The notes below the pieces were generated by a model. It ran no database searches. It saw nothing but the letters and a program-made list of their open reading frames with translations, and was not told where the DNA came from. A DNA stretch of 64,000 nucleotides from Mammaliicoccus sciuri (GTDB lineage Bacteria > Bacillota > Bacilli > Staphylococcales > Staphylococcaceae). The stretch is from assembly GCF_025561425.1 (NCBI RefSeq), contig NZ_CP094824.1, forward strand, positions 496,001-560,000. Reading direction: 5' to 3'. Position numbers and translations under genes: made by a program. Shown here piece by piece: positions 28,719 to 37,450 of the stretch. Every line of letters begins with the position of its first letter. Position 1 is the first letter of the stretch.

Positions 28719-29795
28719 GTGGCAGATTCAGTAAAATTATTAAAAATACTTACAGATATTAATGGTATTTCAGGATTTGAGTATAATGTTAAAGCTAAAA
28801 TGAAAGAATACTTAGAACCTGTAAGTGATGAAATTATTGAAGATAACCTAGGTGGTATTTTCGGGAAAAAGAACGCTAAAAATGGTTCTAAAACAATTTT
28901 AATAGCGGGTCACTTAGATGAAATCGGATTTATGGTTACACGTATCGATGAAGATGGTTACATTAAATTCACAACAATCGGTGGATGGTGGAACCAAGTG
29001 ATGCTTTCACAAAAAGTAACGATTACAACAGATGAAGGCAAAGAAATTAGAGGTATTATTGGTTCTAAACCTCCACACGTTTTAAGTCCAGAAGAACGTA
29101 AAAAACCTGTTGACGTTAAAGAGATGTTTATTGATATAGGTGTTGATAATAAAGAAGCGGTTGAAGGGCTAGGCATTGAAATCGGCAATATGGTGACTCC
29201 TTATTCTGAGTTTGAAACTTTAGGTGATGGTAACTACTTAACAGCAAAAGCATTCGACAACAGATTCGGTTGTGCGTTAAGTGTTGATGTATTAAACGAA
29301 CTTAAAGATGATGAGCTTGGTATAAATCTAGTTTCAGGTGCAACTGTACAAGAAGAAGTTGGTTTGCGTGGTGCGAAGGTTGCTGCAAACAAAATTAAGC
29401 CAGATTTATCTATCGCAGTGGACGTAGGTATTGCTTATGATACACCAGGTATGAAAGGGCAAGATCACGAAACGAAATTAGGTAACGGACCACTTGTATT
29501 GTTAATGGATGGTACGAATATCGGTCACGTTGGATTTAGAAAATTCATCAAAAACGTAGCAAAAGAAAAAGGCATTGATGTGCAATGGGATAATATAACA
29601 GGTGGCGGAACAGATGCAGGTAGTATTCACGTAGCAAACGAAGGTACACCAACAATCTCAATCGGCGTTCCATTACGTTATATGCACTCAAACGTATCAA
29701 TCCTTCATAAAGAAGACTACTTAAACGCAGTAAAATTAGTAGCTGAAATCGTAAAAGCATTAAACGATGAAACAGTTAAAAATATTATGTGGTAA
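28719..29795 (+). CDS. M42-family metallo-aminopeptidase
   Basis: About 358 residues. Glutamyl/deblocking aminopeptidase of the M42 (tetrahedral TET) family. Metal and active-site blocks: AGHLDEIGFMVTRID (His, Asp), AKAFDNRFGCAL (bridging Asp), VQEEVGLRGA (catalytic and metal Glu pair), VDVGIAYDTPG, and TGGGTDAGSIH. A PDZ-like insertion domain lies near residues 75-160, as expected. Start GTG at 28719, placed by AAGGGGGA at 28704; an upstream GTG (28689) precedes that site. Cytoplasmic peptide turnover. Often called ysdC or pepA; terminator at 29817. Confidence 0.9.
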   Translation: MADSVKLLKILTDINGISGFEYNVKAKMKEYLEPVSDEIIEDNLGGIFGKKNAKNGSKTILIAGHLDEIGFMVTRIDEDGYIKFTTIGGWWNQVMLSQKVTITTDEGKEIRGIIGSKPPHVLSPEERKKPVDVKEMFIDIGVDNKEAVEGLGIEIGNMVTPYSEFETLGDGNYLTAKAFDNRFGCALSVDVLNELKDDELGINLVSGATVQEEVGLRGAKVAANKIKPDLSIAVDVGIAYDTPGMKGQDHETKLGNGPLVLLMDGTNIGHVGFRKFIKNVAKEKGIDVQWDNITGGGTDAGSIHVANEGTPTISIGVPLRYMHSNVSILHKEDYLNAVKLVAEIVKALNDETVKNIMW

Positions 29796-29816
29796 GAAAT
29801 CGTAAAGAATGATTTA

Positions 29817-29863
29817 AAAAAAAGTACCAAGAAACGCATAATCGCTTTCTTGGTACTTTTTAA
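29817..29863 (+). terminator. Terminator after the M42 peptidase
   Basis: AAAAAGTACCAAGAAA and TTTCTTGGTACTTTTT form a long perfect stem around about 10 bases (29817-29863). Confidence 0.92.
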
Positions 29864-29894
29864 TATTTAGATTGATTATTATTTTACCATCGAC

Positions 29895-30012
29895 TGGTAT
29901 AAAGAGGTTATCTCAACAAATGGCGCGCAATTATAAAATTGTATGAACAACTAAATAGCTGATTTAATGAATATCCACATAATCTGACCACAATCAGATT
30001 ATGTGGTTTTTT
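29895..30012 (+). ncRNA. Candidate small RNA (orphan promoter and terminator)
   Basis: The 410-bp gap between the peptidase and the next gene holds an extended -10 element, TGGTATAAA (29895-29903), after the peptidase terminator. About 70 bases further on is a second strong terminator: CCACATAATCTGA paired with TCAGATTATGTGG (29972-30003), then TTTTTTT. No ribosome binding site plus start codon is seen between, so the unit would produce a transcript of about 100 nt. A remnant of a lost gene is the alternative. The rest of the gap (30013-30206) holds the promoter of the next gene. Confidence 0.35.
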
Positions 30013-30074
30013 TAAAATTAAGTTCAGTTTTTTTGTGTGTTGGGAGTTAATAGTTATATGAAGTTGTTGAAGAT

Positions 30075-30131
30075 GTGAGTTAAAGTCGAACTAAACTCAC
30101 GAGTTGACCAAAAAAATCTATTTCATACTAT
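30075..30131 (+). promoter_or_regulatory. Promoter and inverted repeat upstream of the OYE gene
   Basis: GTGAGTT (30075-30081) and AACTCAC (30094-30100) form a 7-bp inverted repeat directly before TTGACC (30104-30109), which is 16 bases from TACTAT (30126-30131). A regulator bound to the repeat would touch the -35; such sites often serve redox- or electrophile-sensing repressors or activators of this enzyme class. Confidence 0.45.
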
Positions 30132-30206
30132 TTTTATAAGCATTAAATTGGCATGTTATTTTCTGATGGTGGTATAGTGTTATTTCATAAGGAGGAGTTA
30201 TTGAAA

Positions 30207-31349
30207 ATGAACAAAAAATATGAACCTTTATTTAAATCTTTAAAATTACCGAATGGTGGGGAAGTAAAGAATAGATTTGTGCTTGCGCCATTAACACATA
30301 TTTCATCAAATGAAGATGGTACGATTTCTGATATTGAAATTCCATATATAGAAAAACGTTCTCAAGATGTAGGTATTTCTATTACTGCTGCGAGTTATGT
30401 TGAACCGCTTGGCCAAGCTTTTCCTGGACAGCCTTCTGTATCTAAAGAAGCGGATCTTGCTGGGCTTAAGAAACAAGCTGAAGTTATGAAGAAAAATGGT
30501 GCGAAAGCTTTAATTCAAATTCATCATGGTGGTGCGATGGCATTACCTGGATTAACGCCAACTGGTGAAGCGGCTGCTCCTAGTGAAGTTGAAGTGAAAG
30601 GCTTCGGACAACAAGAAACACATGTTGCGAGAGCATTAACTGTAGAAGAAATTGAACATACTATTGAAGCTTTCGCTAACGCTACTAAAATAGCGATCGA
30701 TGCTGGCTTTGACGGAGTTGAAATTCATGGTGCAAACCATTATTTAATTCATCAATTCTTCTCACCTTATTACAACAGAAGAGATGATGAGTGGGGCGAA
30801 CATATTAAATATCCTTTAGCAGTTGTAGATGCTGTACTTAAAGTTGTACGTGAACATGCAACACCTGACTTTATTGTAGGCTATCGCTTCTCTCCTGAAG
30901 AAGTAGAATCTCCAGGTATTTCTATGGAATTAACAGAACAACTTGTTAAGACTTTATCTGAAAAACCACTTGATTACTTACATGTGTCATTAATGGATAT
31001 TCATTCAACAACAAGAGAAGGTCAATATAAAGGTGAAGAACGTATTAAATTATTATTAGAATGGATTAATGGTCGCGTGCCATTAATAGGAATTGGTTCA
31101 ATCTTTACTGCTGACGATGCATTATCAGCAATTGAAACAGGTGCACCACTTATTGCACTTGGTAGAGAATTGTTACTTGATTACCAATTCGTTTCAAAAA
31201 TCGAACAAGGAAAAGAAGACGAAATCGTTTCTGTGTTCGATCCTGAAAGAGCAGACAAACATGATTTACCAGACCCATTATGGAAACAGTTTGTAGCAGG
31301 TTTCTACCCATTACCAAGAACTGATCAAGAAACTTCTCAAACTAAATAA
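30207..31349 (+). CDS. Old Yellow Enzyme family NAD(P)H:flavin oxidoreductase
   Basis: About 380 residues, FMN-dependent TIM barrel. Motifs: NRFVLAPLTHISSNEDG at the FMN site, LIQIHHGGAMALP, TIEAFANATKIAIDAGFDGVEIHGANHYLIHQF (substrate His and Asn pair), VGYRFSPEE and LIGIGSIFTADDAL, ALGRELLLD. It reduces activated alkenes, enones or nitro compounds, usually in detoxification. ATG at 30207 is 9 bases after AAGGAGGAG; a TTG at 30201 is too close to that site. Monocistronic, with a terminator. Confidence 0.9.
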   Translation: MNKKYEPLFKSLKLPNGGEVKNRFVLAPLTHISSNEDGTISDIEIPYIEKRSQDVGISITAASYVEPLGQAFPGQPSVSKEADLAGLKKQAEVMKKNGAKALIQIHHGGAMALPGLTPTGEAAAPSEVEVKGFGQQETHVARALTVEEIEHTIEAFANATKIAIDAGFDGVEIHGANHYLIHQFFSPYYNRRDDEWGEHIKYPLAVVDAVLKVVREHATPDFIVGYRFSPEEVESPGISMELTEQLVKTLSEKPLDYLHVSLMDIHSTTREGQYKGEERIKLLLEWINGRVPLIGIGSIFTADDALSAIETGAPLIALGRELLLDYQFVSKIEQGKEDEIVSVFDPERADKHDLPDPLWKQFVAGFYPLPRTDQETSQTK

Positions 31350-31378
31350 TCCATAATTTTATATATATAGTTTTGATT

Positions 31379-31410
31379 AGCTGAGACATTTGGTTGTCTC
31401 AGCTTTTTTG
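31379..31410 (+). terminator. Terminator after the OYE gene
   Basis: AGCTGAGACA (31379-31388) and TGTCTCAGCT (31395-31404) form a perfect stem, then TTTTTT. Confidence 0.93.
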
Positions 31411-31481
31411 TACTCTGAACATATATTTTGGGTGTGTTAAACTTGAAACAATAATTGAAAAAATCGAATGAGGTGTACAAC

Positions 31482-32162
31482 GTGAATCAAGATGAGCTAA
31501 AGAGAGAAGTTGCTTATGAAGCGGTTAATGATATACAAGATGGTATGACGATAGGAATTGGTACTGGTTCAACTATGCGTTATGCAATTGAAAAGTTAGG
31601 TGAGCGTGTTAAAAATGGCCTTCAAATTAAAGGTGTACCAACATCTGAAGATACTGCTGAATTAGCGCGTATTCATCAAATTCCACTTACTGATTTTTCA
31701 GAAGTGAGCCATTTAGATTTAGTTATAGATGGTGCTGATGAAGTGGACGAAAATCTTCAATTGATTAAAGGTGGCGGTGGTGCGCTACTACGTGAAAAAA
31801 TTGTTGCGAATGCCACGGATAATTTTATTGTGATTATAGATGAAACGAAATACGTTAAGACGTTAGGTAAGTTTAAGCTACCAGTAGAAGTTGTGCCTTT
31901 TGGATGGGAAATCACAGCACGTGCAATAGAAAGTTTAGGTTGCCAAGCGACATTGCGAATGAAAGATTCAAATGTATATGTGACAGACAACGATCATTAC
32001 ATATTAGATTGTGAGTTTGGAGAGATTCATCATCCAGAACAATTAAATCACGATTTAATATCTATCGAAGGCGTTGTAGAGACCGGATTATTTATCAATA
32101 TGACGAAAAAAGTATTCATGAGTCGTTCTGAAACACAAAGTGTGGTTATAATCGAGAATTAA
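31482..32162 (+). CDS. rpiA: Ribose-5-phosphate isomerase A
   Basis: About 226 residues starting at a GTG (VNQDELKREVAYEAV). Interconverts ribose 5-phosphate and ribulose 5-phosphate in the pentose phosphate pathway. Motifs: GIGTGSTMRYAIEKL (phosphate site), LVIDGADEVDENL, KGGGGALLREKIVA with the catalytic Glu, and EVVPFGWE. Start GTG 31482 follows ATGAGGTG; upstream in-frame starts lack a site. Ends 92 bp before the saeP start, with the SaeR box between. Confidence 0.94.
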   Translation: MNQDELKREVAYEAVNDIQDGMTIGIGTGSTMRYAIEKLGERVKNGLQIKGVPTSEDTAELARIHQIPLTDFSEVSHLDLVIDGADEVDENLQLIKGGGGALLREKIVANATDNFIVIIDETKYVKTLGKFKLPVEVVPFGWEITARAIESLGCQATLRMKDSNVYVTDNDHYILDCEFGEIHHPEQLNHDLISIEGVVETGLFINMTKKVFMSRSETQSVVIIEN

Positions 32163-32179
32163 TAATGAGTTCATAGTAG

Positions 32180-32195
32180 TTAATAAACAGTTAAT
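32180..32195 (+). promoter_or_regulatory. SaeR binding box upstream of saeP
   Basis: GTTAA-TAAACA-GTTAA is an exact match to the SaeR consensus GTTAA-N6-GTTAA known from Staphylococcus aureus. A -10-like GATATA (32208-32213) follows. This is the expected site for positive autoregulation of the sae P1 promoter. Confidence 0.85.
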
Positions 32196-32254
32196 GGTTT
32201 ATTGATGATATAGGGCATAAACTTAACATATCAACTAAAGAGGAGATGTGTTAA

Positions 32255-32716
32255 ATGAACTTAACTAAAACAACATTTGGAGCATTTGCATTAACAACAA
32301 CTATATTATTAGGTGCATGTGGTAATAATGATATGCATAAAGACGATAAGATGGATACGAAAACTGAAATGAAAGATAAAGACATGAGTAAAGAAAACAT
32401 GAAAGACAGTGATATGAAAGACATGATGATGTCTGGTATGTTTGAATCTATGAATGGTGAAAAAGTAGAAGGAAAAGCAACGATTAAAGACGGTAAATTA
32501 ATGTTAACAGATTTCAAATCATCAAAAGGACCTGACTTACATGTTTATTTAACTAAAGATGGCGATGTTAAAAAAGGAATGAAAATTGATAAAGTAGATT
32601 ACGATAAGATGGAACAAACATTTGATTTAAAAGACATGGATACATCTAAATATAATGAAGTGACAATTTATTGTGATAAAGCACATGTTGTATTCGGTAG
32701 TGCTAAATTAAAATAA
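32255..32716 (+). CDS. saeP: SaeP-like lipoprotein, DM13 domain
   Basis: 153 residues. A lipoprotein signal peptide ends in the lipobox LLGACGNN (Cys near residue 22). A methionine-, lysine- and aspartate-rich linker (MHKDDKMDTKTEM and further) leads to a DM13 domain (MSGMFESMNGEKVEGKATI, GPDLHVYLTKDGD, YNEVTIYCDKAHVVFGSAKL). First gene of a saePQRS operon; in S. aureus SaeP works with SaeQ to switch on the phosphatase activity of SaeS. GAGGAGATG precedes the ATG. The Met-rich linker is a notable feature that could bind metal; this is inference. Confidence 0.87.
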   Translation: MNLTKTTFGAFALTTTILLGACGNNDMHKDDKMDTKTEMKDKDMSKENMKDSDMKDMMMSGMFESMNGEKVEGKATIKDGKLMLTDFKSSKGPDLHVYLTKDGDVKKGMKIDKVDYDKMEQTFDLKDMDTSKYNEVTIYCDKAHVVFGSAKLK

Positions 32717-32727
32717 ATATGTTTCAC

Positions 32728-32760
32728 TAAGGGGAATTCAGTCATTCTGAGTTTCCCTTA
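32728..32760 (+). promoter_or_regulatory. Hairpin between saeP and saeQ
   Basis: TAAGGGGAA (32728-32736) pairs with TTTCCCTTA (32752-32760), and inner TCAG with CTGA. No U-run follows, so readthrough is expected. In S. aureus, RNase Y cuts the sae mRNA in this interval; this stem could stabilise the saeQRS part. Confidence 0.55.
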
Positions 32761-32786
32761 AACTTTATCAAAGGAGAAAACATGTC

Positions 32787-33224
32787 ATGACAAAGATATA
32801 TACATTCATATGTTTAATCATACGCGTTTATAGTGGTTATTTAATCTATATGCAAGGTTATGAAAAATTAACAGGAGGTTTCAGTTTACAAGGATTAACG
32901 CAAGTAATCGCTCAGAATCAAGATTCTCCAATGTGGTATAAGTGGTTCTTTGAGCATATTATTGCACCGTATACGACTTTATGGGAATGGGTCATTCCTT
33001 TAGGTGAAATATTTTTAGGATTAGCTTTAATTCTTGGATTTCTGGAGTATTACGCAGCACTTTTTGGTATATTTATAATGGTAAATTACATTTTAGCAGA
33101 TATGATTTTTACGTATCCACTTCAGCTTGTTGGCTTTATATTGATTGCATTAAATATCAGAAGCTTACGTAAATTATCAGCAACTGCTATCGTTAAGAAG
33201 TTTATGAAGAAGGAAGCGGGATAG
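32787..33224 (+). CDS. saeQ: SaeQ-like DoxX-type membrane protein
   Basis: 145 residues with four predicted transmembrane helices ([21 protein letters not shown], then segments near residues 55, 88 and 112). The layout and position between saeP and saeR match SaeQ, a small membrane partner of SaeP and SaeS. ATG 32787 with AAAGGAGAA upstream; the ATG at 32782 runs into a stop at once. Ends 5 bases before saeR. Confidence 0.85.
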   Translation: MTKIYTFICLIIRVYSGYLIYMQGYEKLTGGFSLQGLTQVIAQNQDSPMWYKWFFEHIIAPYTTLWEWVIPLGEIFLGLALILGFLEYYAALFGIFIMVNYILADMIFTYPLQLVGFILIALNIRSLRKLSATAIVKKFMKKEAG

Positions 33225-33229
33225 AGATT

Positions 33230-33909
33230 ATGGCGCATATATTAATTGTAGATGACGAACAAGATATTCTAGATATTTGTAAGACTTACTTTGAATATGA
33301 AGGGCATCAAGTTGTAACAGCTTCTGATGGACAACAAGCCATTCATCAGTTGAATGACGCAATTGATTTAATGATTTTAGATATTATGATGCCTGAAAAA
33401 AACGGTTATGATGTCGTTAAAGAAATGAAAGCACAGGAACTAGACATTCCGTTTATTTATTTAACAGCTAAGACGCAAGAACACGATACGATTTATGCAT
33501 TGACGTTAGGTGCAGACGATTATATAAAAAAACATTCAGCCCTCGTGAACTCGTGTTAAGAGCGCATAACTTATTAAATCGTACTCAAAAGTATCATAAA
33601 CAAGATTACTTAACATTCGGCTCATTACAATTATGTAAACAGGAAAAAATCATTAAAGTAAATGATCAAGAAGTATCATTGAGAGTAAAAGAATTTGATT
33701 TACTTTGGTATTTAGCAGATCACGAGAAAATGGTCATTTCTAAATCAGAACTGCTCGAAAAAGTATGGGGATACGACTATTACGAAGATGCCAACACTGT
33801 GAATGTACATATACGTCGTATAAGAGAAAAGTTAGAACAACATCAATATGATGAATATGTAATTAAAACCGTTTGGGGATTAGGTTATAAATTTGAAAGG
33901 GCGAAATAA
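33230..33909 (+). pseudogene. saeR: SaeR response regulator, frameshifted
   Basis: OmpR-family regulator in two frames. The receiver domain (residues 1-105) has the acidic pocket [11 protein letters not shown], the phospho-acceptor Asp51 in [13 protein letters not shown], and [11 protein letters not shown]. The frame is lost at about 33533 and ends at a TAA at 33557-33559. The other frame carries the rest: [17 protein letters not shown], then the winged helix [31 protein letters not shown] and VWGLGYKFE, to 33909. Adding one C (KK-CATTC to KK-CCATTC) restores the universal KPF-SPREL join and a 226-residue protein. Either an inactive SaeR or a missed base; a seven-A run lies beside the break. 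Confidence 0.88.
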
Positions 33910-34950
33910 ATGCTAACAATTCGAACACAAATTATCACTGCATTTATCAGTAGCATTGTATTAACGACAATTATTCTAGCAATTGCATATAAATGGATGT
34001 GGTTTGATGCACATACAACATTACTTTTGACGGTTAGTGCAATCATATCAAGTTGTTTAACGACAATCATTTGTATGTTGTTTATTAATCCATTAGTTAA
34101 ACGTATTAGATTGTTGAATAAACAAACAAAATTAATAGCAAATGGACAATATAGTGAAACGGCTATAAAAATAGATAGTCCGAAAGAAATGAAAGAATTA
34201 AGTGAAGCCTTTAATACTATGGCTCGAAATATTGAAGCGCAAATACAACAAGTTCAATATGAACAACAAGAAAAAAGTGAAATGGTACAAAACTTAACAC
34301 ATGACTTAAAGACAGCGTTATCAAGTATTACGTCCTATGCAGAAGGTTTAAAAGAAGGCATTATCAGTCAATCAGATGAACAACAGAAAGCTTATAGTGT
34401 CTTAATTAAACAATCTCAAAGAATTTCAATGATGTTTGATGAGCTGACTAGTGTGATGGAAATTAGTCATAATCACAAACATAATTATCCATTAGAAACG
34501 ATTTATTTAGATAAACTCTTTGTGACACTTTTACAATCTTATGAACAACAAATCACAAGTGAAAATCGTACGATAGACGTTAATTTATGTGAAGATATCA
34601 CTTACTTCAAACAATATAAAGTACCATTAGAACGTATACTCATGAATATTTTAGATAATGCATTTAAATATACACAACTTGGCTCGAGAGTTGAAATTAA
34701 AGTTACGAAAGAAAATAGCAATATATGCATTGCCGTTTCCGATGATGGTCCAGGTATCGCTGAGCAACATTTACACCGTATATTTGACCGAACTTATCGC
34801 GTTGAAGCGTCTAGAAACAAAGATACGGGTGGATCAGGTTTAGGTTTATATATTGCGAAGAATTTGGCTGAACAAATGGACGGGCAGTTAAAGGTAGAAA
34901 GTAAAGAGGACGTCGGTACAACATTTTATTTAACGGTACCAATGAAGTAA
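33910..34950 (+). CDS. saeS: SaeS sensor histidine kinase
   Basis: 346 residues. Two transmembrane helices (about 7-27 and 36-60) are joined by a very short outside loop containing MWFD at residues 30-33, which corresponds to the Met-Trp-Phe trio important for signal sensing in S. aureus SaeS. Then a HAMP domain, the phospho-accepting His131 in NLTHDLKTALSSITSY, N-box ILMNILDNAFKYT, and G-boxes SDDGPGIAEQHL and TGGSGLGLYIAKNLAE. The H-box has Ala where most kinases have Pro (KTA for KTP). ATG directly follows the saeR stop. This gene is intact while its partner is broken. Confidence 0.93.
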   Translation: MLTIRTQIITAFISSIVLTTIILAIAYKWMWFDAHTTLLLTVSAIISSCLTTIICMLFINPLVKRIRLLNKQTKLIANGQYSETAIKIDSPKEMKELSEAFNTMARNIEAQIQQVQYEQQEKSEMVQNLTHDLKTALSSITSYAEGLKEGIISQSDEQQKAYSVLIKQSQRISMMFDELTSVMEISHNHKHNYPLETIYLDKLFVTLLQSYEQQITSENRTIDVNLCEDITYFKQYKVPLERILMNILDNAFKYTQLGSRVEIKVTKENSNICIAVSDDGPGIAEQHLHRIFDRTYRVEASRNKDTGGSGLGLYIAKNLAEQMDGQLKVESKEDVGTTFYLTVPMK

Positions 34951-34957
34951 TACAAAC

Positions 34958-34998
34958 AAGAACCCCCAATCCAGAATCATGAATTGGAGGTTCTTATT
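34958..34998. terminator. Bidirectional terminator, saeS / tarM-like gene
   Basis: AAGAACC (34958-34964) with CCCAAT and the right arm ATTGGAGGTTCTT (to 34995) form a stem with one interior mismatch, followed by TATTTG. It lies between two convergent genes. Confidence 0.75.
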
Positions 34999-35003
34999 TG
35001 TAT

Positions 35004-36505
35004 TTATGATGTCACTTCACCTAATAATTGAAGCCATTTCTTAATAATTTCACTTTGTGCATATTTTTGTGATTCCGTCATACAGTTATCTCGGAATGTT
35101 TTTTGTAGATCAGGATTACTTAAATAAGACTTAACAGTTTCATAAAGTTTGTCTTCATCATTTCTAGGAACAAGGTAACCATTTTTACCGTTAACAATCA
35201 GTTCACTTGGTCCATAAGGGATGTCATAACTTATTGCAGGTAGCCCATTTGATAGTGATTCCAGTAATGCCAACGAAAATCCTTCCATATTACTTGTAAT
35301 CATGCTCGCATGAAAATGATGCATTTCATTTGTAATGTTAGGTATAAATCCACGGAATTTAATATGCTTTTCTAAATTTAATGAAGCAGTTAATTCTTTT
35401 AGTTTATTCAATTCGCCTCCAAATCCAAATAAATGAAGTTCGATTTGGTCGAAATCGTCTTTCAGTTTATTGATGAGTCGAATTTGGTGATCAAGTTGCT
35501 TCTCAGGTGCATATCGTGCTATAGACATTAATTTCAGAGGACCTTCAGGCACAACTGGTGTAAAATTCGGTTCTTTTTGTTGAGCATATCCAACTGGAAT
35601 ATTAAAGACAGGTATTTTTGATTGAATACGTTTCTCTACATCTTTCCTTTGTTGAACAGTAGATACTAAAATACCAGAAAAACGGTCTAAATTATTAAAG
35701 ACAGAGTTATAAATATTTTTAATATCTGAACCTTCAATATCATTGTTGTTTTTCACATGTGTACTGTGTAATACAGAAATAACCGGTACTTTTTTGTTTG
35801 TGATTAAAAATGGTGGAGAAGTGATGGCTGTCTTATCACTAAAGAACAAGTCACCGTCTTTGTATAACTGTTCATAGAAGAATGCGATTAATTCATTTGT
35901 ATTATTAAATGTATAATCTTTAGCGTTATAATCAAAGAGCATTATTCGAGTGACAACTTCTTTTTCTTGATAAGGATCGAAATAAACTTCAAGCTTTATT
36001 TTCCCACTTGGGGTTAAATACGTATCACATACAGGCATTTCCTTCGTACGCATATATCTAACACGACTTAAGAAACCTCTAGAATCGTAATATTCTCGTT
36101 TCATTTTGACATTTCTCGTATCAAAATAGTTCACATAGTCTAATAATTTATAGTTTGAATCACGAAAACTCGCATATATAATTCTTGTACCATTTTGATA
36201 TACCCTTAAATCATTTGAATTAGGAACATATTTAATCTCAAAATTAAGGTCATCTTCCCAAAATGCTATCCAGTCTCTAACCGTATTCATTTGAACGTTG
36301 ATGGATTCTTGGAAGAAATCATACATAGAAAAGACTTGTTTACTTACGCCGAATGTATGGGCATTTTATGTAAACTTGAATTCCAAGCTAACGTGATAAT
36401 TTTAGCTTCCAAGTTGAAATCGTTAAATAGTTTTAGTCTATTCATGACAGACTTTTCTATACCTGTTATTTTATGATTGATATTATTTACTATAAAATAG
36501 TTCAC
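35004..36505 (-). pseudogene. tarM: TarM/TagE-like wall teichoic acid glycosyltransferase, frameshifted
   Basis: A GT4 enzyme in two frames. The N-terminal part (complement of 36505 to about 36367) reads NYFIVNNINHKITGIEKSV and NFNLEAKIITLAWNSSLH; the remaining 440 residues run from MYDFFQES to the end, with PVISVLHSTHVKNNND, SIARYAPEKQLDHQIRLI, FGFGGELNKL and SNMEGFSLALLESLSNGLP (nucleotide-sugar site EGFSLALLE). Adding one A to the run at 36364-36367 (plus-strand TTTT) restores a 500-residue protein. This matches TarM, which adds alpha-GlcNAc to ribitol-phosphate wall teichoic acid, or TagE for glycerol-phosphate chains. A GTG start at the complement of 36503-36505 follows TAGGTGA. Status: broken or sequencing error. 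Confidence 0.83.
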
Positions 36506-36713
36506 TTTGAAATCACCTACAAAATAAAATTTTATATACATATAATATACGCCATTTTTTGTGGTAATGTTAGTGTAGTTTGTTAAAAATTTACAAACAG
36601 TTCGATTTTAAAGAAAGTATAAATCGCTATTAGTTCGAAATGTTTGTTATAATAAATGAAATACATTTATTTATATAAAGAATTTGTTAATTTATTGAAA
36701 TGAGGATAAATAA

Positions 36714-37367
36714 ATGAGTGTTAAACAAATATTCAAAGATAATGAGCCAATTTTTCAAGATCAGACGAAGTATGTGTTCTTGAAGTCGTGTTTGCTCATT
36801 ATAATATGTATGGGTGCTTATACATCGATTGCGTTAGCTAGCAATTGGTTCATAGTATTAATAGGGTGTGTATTCTTTATGTTGTTACTTTATTTAATAC
36901 ATAGATTCCAATTACAGCTTATTAAATTTGAAGCTTTAAAGAAAGAAGATATCATTTATACCTTTAGTACATTAGGTATAGCACTTATTATGTATTGGAC
37001 TATAGCGTCAATTATAGGACAACCACAAAATCAAATGGAAGTATATAAAGATTTAAATACTTTACCTCTATACATATCTATTATTATATTTGTAATACTA
37101 GGACCAATATTTGAAGAGCTTATATTTAGAGGTTTCATGCTAAAAGGGATATTTAAAGGACATCTATTAATAGGATATATCGTATCTAGCGTACTATTTG
37201 GATTGTCACATGGACCATCAAGTATAGGTGAGTTTATCATTTACTTTGGAATAGGATTATTATTTGGCGCACTTTATTTAAAGACTAACCGATTAGAAGT
37301 AGCCATAGTAGCGCATGGATTAAATAATCTAGTACATATTCTTATATATTTAGTGTTTTTTAATTAG
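36714..37367 (+). CDS. CPBP (CAAX-like) intramembrane metalloprotease
   Basis: 217 residues and about six transmembrane helices. The three conserved motifs are EELIFRGFMLKGI (Glu-Glu and Arg), the FGLSHGP histidine, and VAHGLNNLVH. Such ABI/CPBP proteins cleave or handle membrane-linked peptides and are often tied to bacteriocin self-immunity or prenyl protein processing; no bacteriocin gene is seen nearby. The start ATG (36714) has AUGAGGAUAAATA upstream, and an extended -10 (TG-T-TATAAT) lies at 36645-36653. Single gene with its own terminator. Confidence 0.85.
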   Translation: MSVKQIFKDNEPIFQDQTKYVFLKSCLLIIICMGAYTSIALASNWFIVLIGCVFFMLLLYLIHRFQLQLIKFEALKKEDIIYTFSTLGIALIMYWTIASIIGQPQNQMEVYKDLNTLPLYISIIIFVILGPIFEELIFRGFMLKGIFKGHLLIGYIVSSVLFGLSHGPSSIGEFIIYFGIGLLFGALYLKTNRLEVAIVAHGLNNLVHILIYLVFFN

Positions 37368-37394
37368 ATATCGTGCGCTCATCATTTAAAAAAT

Positions 37395-37437
37395 AAAGCT
37401 GGAGACATCTGTTGTTAAAGATGTTTCCAGCTTTTTC
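37395..37437. terminator. Bidirectional terminator after the CPBP gene
   Basis: AAAGCTGGAGACATCT (37395-37410) pairs with AGATGTTTCCAGCTTT (37419-37434) with a mismatch, followed by TTTT; convergent gene begins at 37451. Confidence 0.88.
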
Positions 37438-37450
37438 AATATAATTAAAT

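Noticed and set aside
33526-33560. Programmed frameshifting to produce SaeR
   Set aside because: The A-run could slip, but there is no downstream structure or family precedent, and the restored product would lack the conserved KPF proline. A one-base error or lesion is more likely.
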